A stretch of 25,128 nucleotides of DNA, taken from Entophlyctis helioformis (taxonomy: Eukaryota; Chytridiomycota; Chytridiomycetes; Chytridiales; Chytriomycetaceae). Positions 18,111-25,128 of this stretch are shown one piece after another; the stretch's first letter is position 1, and each line of letters begins with the position of its first letter. A model generated the notes under the pieces. That model was not told where the DNA came from and ran no database searches. It saw only the letters and a list, made by a program, of their open reading frames with translations. The DNA lies in the NCBI GenBank assembly GCA_025526915.1, contig JAHLKH010000279.1:1-25128 (forward strand), read 5' to 3'. Position numbers and translations under genes: made by a program.

Positions 18111-21100
18111 AGTTGAGATTGCGATCCCTTTCATTAAGGATGCGCAGCTGCCGCCGCGTCGTGGCCTCAAGAAACTGAACCAGGATGCATCCGTAGCGCT
18201 CAAGAAGCAGCTGGACGAGTGGTACACCAAAGGTTACATCCGCCGCTCGTCATCGCCTTTGGGCGCCGGCACGCTCTTTGTCCGCAAGAAGGATGGTTCG
18301 CTGCGGTTGGTCATTGACTACCGCGGCTTGAACAACATCTCGGTGAAGTTCCACAGTGCGATCCCGGAGATTGAGACCCTCCGTGATAACTTGGCAAACA
18401 AACCCTTCCGCTCGATGCTTGACATTCGCGAGGGCTTCCTTAACATTCGTGTTAAGGCGGAGGACCAGTGGAAAACTGCGTTCTCCACCCAGTTTGGTCA
18501 CTTTGAGTTCACGGTCATGCCTTTTGGGCTGACCAATGCTCCGGCTGTGTTTACACAAGCCATCCAGTCAACGCTCAATGAGCTGCTGGGCACGTGCGTC
18601 TCGGTGTACATGGAGACATCTACATCTACAGCGCGACGTACGAGGAGCATATCAAACACCTACGCACTGTTCTCAAGCTGCTACTGAAGGCTCAATTGTA
18701 CATTAAGCCATCTAAGTGCATGATCCTGCAGCAGGACATTGAGTTCTGCGGTCACGTGCTCTCGCCCACTGGTTATTCCATTGCGCCAAAGCACTTGCAG
18801 GAGATGGCCGCAGCGCCACACATCTCAAACACAACCACTCTGGCAACTTGGCTGGGCAAGCTTGTGTGGTTAAAGTCATTCATTGGTGGGCCGAACCCTG
18901 CAAAGGCGTACGCCACCATGTGCTTGCCACTATACAAGCTACTGGCCAAGAATGCCAAGTGGGAGTGGGGCCCTGCTCAAAAGCAGGCTGTGGAAGACCT
19001 GCGACAGGCAGTGCTGAAAGCGACCGAGCTGCGGTTCTTTGACCCGGCTCTGGAAACGCATGTCTACACTGATGCCAGCAACTACGTCATTGCCGGCTAC
19101 CTGTCGCAGATCCACCCAGATGGCGAGAAGCTGGTGGCCTGCTGGTCACGTAAGCTTAGCCCAGCCGAGATGAACTATCCAACCCACGAACGCGAGTTGC
19201 TCGCCATCGTGGAGTTCTTCTCGCGTTTCCGTCATCTGCTGTCCAGTGTGCGCTCTGTCACGCACACTGACCACAAGGCGCTGGTCTGGTTGGCCACGCA
19301 GCCCCACCTGTCGGATCGGCAGGCTCGATGGGTCCTGTCCCTGCAGGAGTTTGATACATCCATTGAGTACGTGCCTGGCGAGCTCAACTCGCTGGCCGAT
19401 CTGCTGTCCCGCGATCCCTCAAAGGCCCCTCTCTGCACAAACTGTCGCTCGCCTGTCCCGATCCGTGCTGCCAATCTGCGCACTGACTCTGACTGGGCGA
19501 AAGACGTGCGTGCGGCGTTGCCGGCCGACCCATTCGCCTCCAGACTGCCTGGCTGGAAGGCCGACCCATCGTCTGCCACGCCGGCCGACCGCAAGGTCGT
19601 AGTGCACATGGAGTGCTTGGATGGCGCGTGGTGGTACAAAGGCAACCGCTTGTACGTGCCGCAGTCTCTGCGCGCGGATCTGCTTGCCCACTACCACGAT
19701 TCTCCCTTTGGTGCGCACCAGGGACGTCAGCGGACCACCAGCCGCTTGTCGAACCGGTACTTCTGGCCCAGAATGTCTGAGGACATTGCTGCCTATGTCG
19801 CCTCATGCGACGTGTGCCAGCGCCACCGCACGCCCAACCACCGGCCCGACGGCCTGCTGCATCCACTCGCGATCCCGGACGACTGCTTCTCGAGCGTCGC
19901 CATGGACGTCATGTTCCTGCCCGCGGGCGGACAAGACGATGCGTTTGATGCTGCTCTGGTTGTGGTCGATCGCCTGTCCGGTCTCTGCGACGCGTTCCCG
20001 TGCCGCCGCTCGTCGTCGGCCCAGGAGCTGGCCGAGCTCTTCCTGACTCGCTGGGTCTGCTCGGGCAAGGGCTTCCCGGTCGACATCGTCTCAGACCGCG
20101 ACGCCCGCTGGCTGTCGGCCTTCTGGTCGAGCCTCTGCACTGCTGCCCGGATCAAGCAGAACCTCAGCACGGCTCGCCACCAGCAGACTGACGGCTTGGC
20201 CGAACGCAGCATCCGCACCATCAAGGATGCGCTCGCCAAGGCGGCCGATTACCACGGCTCTGACTGGCCGCTGCTGCTCGGTCCCACCTGCTTTGGCCTC
20301 AACTGCGCGCCGTCTGCGTCGTCTGGCTTTGCACCCTTCTTCCTGGCGTTTGGCCGCCACCCGCGGTCCTTCCCGTCCGAGCCAGCCCTGGCACCATCTG
20401 CCGCGGCCCGCGACCTGCTGCTGGACATGGCTGCTGCTCGCGACTCGGCCATTTTGAATCGGCGCAAAGCCCAGGCAGCCATGGCCGTTCAGGCAAACAA
20501 GCGTCGCCGCCGTCACCCTGCGTACAAGGTCGGCGACATGGTGCTCCTCAACGCTGAGGGCATCTCCTGGCCGGCGGACTCGCACCGCCCGCCGCTCACG
20601 GCCGCCAAGTGGCTCGGCCCCTTTGCCATCACCAGCCTGGACTCTGGTGAATCTGGCCTCAACTACACGCTTGCGCTGCCTGCCTCGCTGCACCGCGTCC
20701 ACAACGTGTTCCATGCCGACCGGATCTGCCCGTATGTCGACCCTCTGTCTGCGCCCACCGGCCGCAAGGACGTGCCCTCCCGGCCTGACCCCGAGTACCA
20801 CGCCGACGACGGCACGTCGGACAACTACGAGGTCGAGCGGATCGTGACTCGCGCACTTATCGCGGCAAGATCGAGTATCTGGTCAAGTGGGTTGGCTATC
20901 CAGCCGACGACAACACATGGGTCCCAGCCGCCGACATGCGCAAGGCCCAGGACCTCGTCAAGGCATTCCACGCTCGGCCGTCCAAGGCGCCTAAGGCAAG
21001 GCGCCCAAACCGGCTCAGCCCACGCGCGCGGCTCCTGCACCGGCTGCTCCTGCACCGGCTGCTCCTGCTCCCGCCGCGGCGCCTGCTCCCACGCAGCCCA

Positions 21101-21484
21101 AGGCATCCAAGCCCTCTCGCCGCAAGCGCACTGCGCCTGCTCCTGCACCAGTGGCCCCTGCTCCAAGCGGCCACGCCCGCGGCACCTGCTCCGGCTGACG
21201 AGCCGATCGCACCTGCTGCACCCGCATCTCCCTCTCTCTCTCCATCTTTCCCTCCTCTCCCTCCTCCCTCTTCTCCTCCTTCCTTCTCTCTTTCTTCTCT
21301 TCCCCCTCTCAACCATCCCGCCCCACCTCGTCGCTCTGAGCGCACGGCCCCCGTCCTGTGTCCTATGCGTCCATCGTTGCCCGCACTTCTTCCTCTCGTG
21401 TGTGCAACGCCCATGCATCCTCTTAGTCGCTGTTCATCCACTCTTCGTTCTTATGAGTGGCTGTCTACGCTGGGGGGAGTGTAA
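18111..21484 (+). pseudogene. pol: Element 1 RT-RNase H-integrase-chromodomain, frame broken
   Basis: RT spans about 18190-18800 with LDIREGFLNIRV (first catalytic Asp at 18421) and MPFGLTNAPAVF. At 18605-18620 the YMDD box is split by a frame change, one base short. RNase H follows with YTDASN (19071), NYPTHERELLA, THTDHKAL and LADLLSRDP. Integrase has the H..H..CDVCQRH zinc region and the triad at 19905, 20094 and 20202 (Asp-Asp with 35 residues to Glu), then KWLGPFAI. Near 20844-20847 another missing base precedes the chromodomain (YRGKIEYLVKWVGYPADDNTW), whose cage aromatics are all present. The Ala/Pro-rich tail may contain a further shift; the frame holding the chromodomain ends at TAA 21482-21484, formed by the TGTAA start of the 3' LTR. 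Called broken as printed; it may be intact in the real genome. Confidence 0.88.
21472..21479 (+). other. Polypurine tract of element 1
   Basis: GGGGGGAG directly precedes the 3' LTR, the usual plus-strand primer position. Confidence 0.85.
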
Positions 21485-21724
21485 CGGATGCCGCCGCAGT
21501 CCCGTGGTCACGTGACCTGCTGGCATTGATCTGGACGCGCCTCGCCCGGACTTGGCTTGGCCCTGTTGTTGTAGTTGTATCCAGCCGTAAGCCTGTATAC
21601 TCACTGCCCCTCTGCCACCAGGTCTGTGCCTGAGTCTCAATGAAGTTGTATCCAGCCGTAAGCCTGTATACTCACTGCCCCTCTGCCACCAGACGGCCAG
21701 CCGCTCTCGACGAGGACAGTTACA
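21480..21724 (+). repeat. Element 1 3' LTR (245 bp)
   Basis: It is identical to the 5' LTR at every base compared by eye, at a constant offset of 6419. It contains the same internal 49-bp duplication and the same GGTCACGTGACC palindrome (21506-21517). Confidence 0.96.
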
Positions 21725-21729
21725 AGGGG
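21725..21729. repeat. Target site duplication of element 1, right copy
   Basis: AGGGG follows the TTACA end of the 3' LTR and matches 15056-15060. Confidence 0.93.
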
Positions 21730-23057
21730 CCAGTCTAGAATGTATGCGCGGTAGCTGTCGAGGCCATAGATGACCGCGAGCGCCTCTTTGTCTGTCGTGT
21801 GGTAGCGAGTCTCGGTCTCTGTAAGTTTCCGCGAGCTGCACGCGATCATGTGGGGGAATCCGTCGTCGCCGTACTGTGCCAGGATCGCCGAGATGCCTGC
21901 GTTGCTGGCATCGGTCTGTAGCACAAACGGCCGGTCCCAGACCGGGTATGCGAGGACAGGTGTTGAGGTGAACGCCTTCTTCAGTGCCTCGAACGACGTC
22001 TGGCATGCGTCTGACCACACGAACGGGACGTCTTTCTTGAGCAGGTTGGTGAGCGGGGCTGTCAGGTCGGCGTATCCATCGATGAACCGGCGGTAGTATC
22101 CCGTGACGCCGAGCCATGAGCGCACGCCGCCGACGTCCGTGGGGCCGGGAAGTGGCCGATTCCAACGAGCTTCTTGGGGTCGCATGCGATGCCTTGGGGT
22201 GTCACCTTGTGTCCCAGGTAGATCAGTTCTTGCTGTGCCAAGTCGCATTTCGAGCCCTTGATTGTGAGCCCCGCGTCTTGCACCCGCTCTAGTACCCAGC
22301 CGAGGTGCTCCAGATGCTCCTCAAACGTCTTGGAGAACACGATGATGTCGTCCAGGTAGACAAGGCACGACTTCCACCACAAGCCACGGAGCACGCCCGC
22401 CATCAGGCGGTTGAAGATGCTAGGTGCGTTGCGGAGGCCAAAGGGGAGCTTCTTGAACTGCCAGAGGCCGGTTGGCGTGGCAAAAGCTGTCATCTCCTTG
22501 GCCTTCTCGTCCATCTCGATCTGCCAGTAGCCTGCAGCCAAGTTGAGCGAGGTGAACCACTGGCTTCCTGCGAGCGCGTCCAGGGTGTCGTCGATGCGCG
22601 GCATGGGGAACAAGTCTGGCTTGGTGACCGCGTTGAGCCGTCGGTAGTCGACACAGAAGCGAATCTTGCCGTCCGACTTGCGTACGAGCACGATGGGCGA
22701 CGCCCATGGGCTGGGCGACTCCTCGATCACGTCGCGGCGTTTCATGTCCTCTGTGAGCTCAATCACCTGCGCGCGGCGCACCGGGTTGTGCCGCTGGTTG
22801 AGCGCCGCGATCGGGGGGTGTCCTTGCACGTCGATGGTGGCCTTGACCAAGTGCGTCGTGCCGATCTTGGTCTCGTCCACGATGAACGCACGATGATAAC
22901 GCTGCAGGCACCTCTTGAGCTGGGCTACCTGGTCGGCAGACATGTTCTTGAGTTGGTCGTCGCTGTGCGCATACCCCGGTGGCCAGCCGTCGTTGTCTGT
23001 CCATTCTTGGGGCAGCTCGGGGGACGGAGTCGCCTGTGACGCTTGGCACTGGCAAGC
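21725..23057 (-). pseudogene. pol: Element 2 pol, N-terminal part: RT and start of RNase H
   Basis: From the right, the frame is open at the element 3 junction and includes PELPQEWTDNDGWPPGY and MSADQVAQLKRCL. RT follows: IEESPSPWASPIVLVRKSDG, FCVDYRRLNAVT, PFGLRNAPSIFNRLM and LVYLDDIIVFS (intact YLDD). Motif A reads SLNLAAGYWQI: Asn (codon 22542-22544) replaces the first catalytic Asp, so the enzyme should be inactive. Near 22139-22146 the frame shifts, one base missing from a C run on the coding strand. RNase H then shows VLQTDASNAG, TTDKEALAVIYG and SYRAYILDWPL, ending at the element 1 insertion. Joining across one AGGGG copy continues in frame to the next RNase H motif. Confidence 0.9.
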
Positions 23058-23262
23058 TGTAAGTGTCTCTTCATTCTAGAATGAGCGCCATCAGAGCAGA
23101 GCAGCGTACCTGGCAAGCTGTAAGTGTCTAGACCACTAGCGGGCTTGCCAAGCGGCGAAATGTGCCTTTTATACGCTGCAATCCTGCGGCGCAGAATTGC
23201 GGCCCATGTGATTGGCCGCGGCCAGGCTGGAGGCGCGGCAATGGTCGGTGCCACTCCTTACA
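23058..23262 (-). repeat. Putative 3' LTR of element 3 (205 bp, or 144 bp from 23119)
   Basis: The inner edge at 23262 follows a polypurine tract and starts TGTAAG on the minus strand. Two possible outer ends exist, CTTACA at 23058 and at 23119. They lie in a 20-bp direct repeat (23049-23068 and 23110-23129) offset by 61 bp. A TATA box is present at 23173-23165. Confidence 0.6.
23165..23173 (-). promoter_or_regulatory. TATA box in the element 3 LTR
   Basis: TATAAAAGG on the minus strand, about 90 bp into the LTR, matches a canonical TATA box. It overlaps the stop codon of the element 3 pol frame. Confidence 0.6.
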
Positions 23263-25128
23263 GCCCCCCTTGACGAGAGATCCCCATGAGGCGGTTCCTC
23301 GGCACAAGAAAGAGAGGCAGCATGAGCATTACCAAGCCGAACGCCTGCAATACGATTGCTACGACGCAGGGGAATAGAGGCGTTGCGATCCACTGGAACA
23401 GGCACGCGGCGAGTCGGTTGAGGCGTGGGTGGGCGGGCATCAATTAAAGCAGAAAGGTACTGGTCCAGCAGATCAGGTGCAGTCTCGCGCAACTCGGCCT
23501 CCGATCGGTACTCGTTGTGTTGCGGTCCGTAACCGAGGTACGAGACCACAAACGAACGATGGCCGTTCCGAGAGACCTTGTGTCCAACAATCGCGTCAAT
23601 CTCCCATTCAGCTGCTGCAGGGTCATCAGCAAAGGCGACTGCAGGCGGCTGAGCAGGCAGTGGCCGACCTGGGAAAGCGGCGGCCGGATCGCGGTATGGC
23701 TTCAGCAGACGGACGTGGAACCACGGATGCAGGCGATGCATGGTTGGATGCAGAGCCAGCTTGCAGTTGAGACCATCCAGTGCGGCATTGACCTCTGTGA
23801 TCGGGAATGGACCCAACCAGTTGGGCAGGAACGCATTGGGGCGATGCGTGTCGGTGGGCCACACAATGCCGGCGGCTTGCAGCATGACCATGTCGCCGAT
23901 GGCATAGGCAGGAGCATCACGGCGGTGGCGATCGGCGTTGCGCTTCTGTCGTTCTTGAGCCTTGGTCAGGTTGGCTGTGGCATCCACGCGAGCCTTGTCA
24001 ATGGCGGCGAGCAGGTCGCGGACAGCAGGCGGCGATGATGCAGCAGGCTCGTGTGGCAGCGTGCGAGGCTCGAGACCAAAGGCGAGGAAGTACGGAGCAT
24101 AGCCAGTTGATGCACTTGGAGCAGAGTTGAGGGCGTGGACAGCCGCATCGAGCATGTGCTCCCAGTTGCTGCCGCGATGGTTGGCGTACTTGGACAGCAG
24201 GTCCTTGAGCGTGCGGATGGTGCGTTCGGACTGGCCGTCGGTCTCCTGGTGGCGGGCCGTTGCCATGACTTGCTCAATGCCCAGCGCAGCACAGAGCGCC
24301 GTCCAGAAGGCAGACAGGAACCGAGCGTCGCGGTCCGAGACGATAGACGACGGCAGGCCATGACCAGCGAGCACCCATCGGTTGAGGAACAGCGCGGCAA
24401 GGTCCTCGGCAGTCGCATCGCGTCGCGTCGGCACGCACTTGACAAGCTTTGTCAGGCGATCCACAATCACAAACGCAGCGTCGTTGCCCTCGTCCGACAT
24501 GGGCATGAATGCAATGTCACAGGCCACAGACTGGAAACGGTCGGCAGGGATGGGCAGCGGGTGCAGCAGACCGGCAGGAGCCTGCGTCGACGAGTTGAAC
24601 CGCTGGCAGGCGTCGCACGAGCCCACAAAGCGGCCGACCGACGCAGCCATGTCCGGCCAGTAGTAATGCGCACGCAGACGGCGAACAGTGCGGGCTTGTC
24701 CCTGGTGGCCAGCATGAGGCGGCTCGTGGTACGAGGTGAGCAGGTCGGTGCGCACTTGACCCTCTGGGATGTACATGCGACCCTCGTAGAACCACAGGCC
24801 GTCGACCAGCTCGAGCTTGGCTGCCAACAGACGCTCGTGTGCAGCAGCATCAGCAGGATCGGCTTTCCAGCGAGCGATGTTGAGCAGGAACGGATCGGCA
24901 GCCAGCAGCGGACGGATACGAGCAGCGATGCCAGAGGTGACCGTCGTCAGGGCGGACACATCCACCGTCGAGCGGCAGCGGGCACAGTGCGGGGCAACAG
25001 TCACATGGCGCGACAGCATGTCAGCCAGGTGGTTCTCACCGCCTTGGATGTACTGGACGGTCGCGTCAAACTCCTGCAGCTCCATGATCCAGCGAGCCTG
25101 GCGGTACGACAGCTTGGGCTGCGTCGAG
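23169..25128 (-). CDS. pol: Element 3 pol, C-terminal part: RNase H end, integrase, divergent chromodomain
   Basis: The frame is open from the right edge, starting with KLSYRQARWIMELQEFDATV and NHLADMLSRH (RNase H end). Integrase has HEPPHAGHQG and CDACQRF (zinc region), then the triad in VACDIAFMP, VSDRDARFL and GQSERTIRTL, with 35 residues between the second Asp and Glu. NWLGPFPITEV and FHVRLLKPY follow. A chromodomain-like segment (WEIDAIVGHKV, SFVVSYLGYG, NEYRSEAEL) has Trp/Tyr substitutions at the cage aromatics. The tail PLRRSNRIAG is typical of such elements. The frame is unbroken for almost 2 kb and runs through the polypurine tract about 90 nt into the 3' LTR before stopping at 23169. 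Confidence 0.92.
   Translation of the reverse strand, partial: STQPKLSYRQARWIMELQEFDATVQYIQGGENHLADMLSRHVTVAPHCARCRSTVDVSALTTVTSGIAARIRPLLAADPFLLNIARWKADPADAAAHERLLAAKLELVDGLWFYEGRMYIPEGQVRTDLLTSYHEPPHAGHQGQARTVRRLRAHYYWPDMAASVGRFVGSCDACQRFNSSTQAPAGLLHPLPIPADRFQSVACDIAFMPMSDEGNDAAFVIVDRLTKLVKCVPTRRDATAEDLAALFLNRWVLAGHGLPSSIVSDRDARFLSAFWTALCAALGIEQVMATARHQETDGQSERTIRTLKDLLSKYANHRGSNWEHMLDAAVHALNSAPSASTGYAPYFLAFGLEPRTLPHEPAASSPPAVRDLLAAIDKARVDATANLTKAQERQKRNADRHRRDAPAYAIGDMVMLQAAGIVWPTDTHRPNAFLPNWLGPFPITEVNAALDGLNCKLALHPTMHRLHPWFHVRLLKPYRDPAAAFPGRPLPAQPPAVAFADDPAAAEWEIDAIVGHKVSRNGHRSFVVSYLGYGPQHNEYRSEAELRETAPDLLDQYLSALIDARPPTPQPTRRVPVPVDRNASIPLRRSNRIAGVRLGNAHAASLSCAEEPPHGDLSSRGAVRSGTDHCRASSLAAANHMGRNSAPQDCSV
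23263..23271 (-). other. Polypurine tract of element 3
   Basis: AAGGGGGGC on the minus strand directly precedes TGTAAGGAG, the proposed LTR start. It is still within the open pol frame. Confidence 0.65.

Larger units (their letters stand above)
15061..21724 (+). mobile_element. Element 1: complete chromoviral Ty3/gypsy retrotransposon, 6664 bp
   Basis: The element has two identical 245-bp LTRs, a 5-bp target duplication, a polypurine tract, and a single Gag-PR-RT-RNase H-integrase-chromodomain coding region on the + strand. LTR identity (245/245 by eye) means recent insertion. It lies inside the RNase H region of element 2, in opposite orientation. Three frame breaks in pol, each explained by one missing base, are at odds with its youth and may be consensus errors. 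Confidence 0.96.
12881..23057 (-). mobile_element. Element 2: Ty3/gypsy retrotransposon split by element 1
   Basis: Element 2 reads right to left: RT (about 22800-22150), RNase H, interrupted by element 1 (15061-21724), then the rest of RNase H, integrase and the 3' LTR. Gag and protease are not in the window; at about 23057 its open frame runs into the LTR of element 3. The RT carries Asn instead of the first catalytic Asp, and one frame break lies near 22139-22146. Its integrase tail has no chromodomain and its LTR ends (TGTCAAC) differ from the other two elements. It is the oldest layer of the nest. Confidence 0.85.
23058..25128 (-). mobile_element. Element 3: chromovirus-like Ty3/gypsy retrotransposon (5' part beyond window)
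   Basis: The element reads right to left: end of RNase H, integrase, a divergent chromodomain, polypurine tract and 3' LTR. Its LTR termini (TGTAAG...CTTACA) and integrase sequence resemble element 1 more than element 2. It abuts an open reading frame of element 2 at 23057, so it probably inserted into element 2; its target duplication cannot be checked because the 5' LTR is outside. Confidence 0.85.

Noticed and set aside
20825..21441. Minus-strand frames opposite the end of element 1 pol
   Set aside because: They are Arg/Gly/Glu-rich readings of the Ala/Pro-rich tail and CT-rich DNA before the 3' LTR, with no supporting motif.

Overview
The window is nuclear eukaryotic DNA, GC-rich, with short introns (about 65-130 nt). 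I infer a fungus, perhaps an early-diverging zoosporic (chytrid-like) one, from the compact spliced gene layout, the fungal-type ribosome-biogenesis genes and the chromoviral Ty3/gypsy retrotransposons. No single feature proves the lineage.

Positions 1-12344 are host sequence. They hold a 5'-truncated unrecognised gene (+) containing a duplicated 138-nt exon; a five-exon SNU23/ZMAT2 spliceosomal zinc-finger gene (-); an unrecognised single-pass membrane protein gene with a thrice-repeated motif (-); then, after a divergent promoter region, RRP1 (+) and NOP14 (+), two nucleolar ribosome-biogenesis genes 138 bp apart; a tRNA-Arg(ACG) gene (-) with an upstream TATA box; and an intronless Ser/Ala-rich unknown gene (+). 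Positions 12345-12880 are microsatellite-rich with no convincing gene.

Positions 12881-25128 are a nest of three LTR retrotransposons. Element 2 (-, Ty3/gypsy without a chromodomain) is the host of the nest. Element 1 (+, complete, 6664 bp, two identical 245-bp LTRs, chromodomain) sits inside the RNase H coding part of element 2, flanked by a 5-bp target duplication AGGGG; element 2 reads in frame across the empty site. Element 3 (-, chromodomain-like, running off the right edge) abuts an open reading frame of element 2 with its 3' LTR and most likely inserted there too.

Two window-wide themes stand out. First, seven reading-frame breaks, in two host genes and two retroelements, can all be explained by one missing base, mostly in doubled bases or triplet repeats. 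In element 1 they coexist with identical LTRs. This points to consensus-sequence deletions rather than decay. Second, two of about seventeen inferred introns are GC-AG with the full GCAAGT donor. I found no CRISPR array, rRNA gene or clearly new multi-gene system; the most unusual items are the exon duplication with preserved intron phase, the nested elements and two phased promoter motif arrays.
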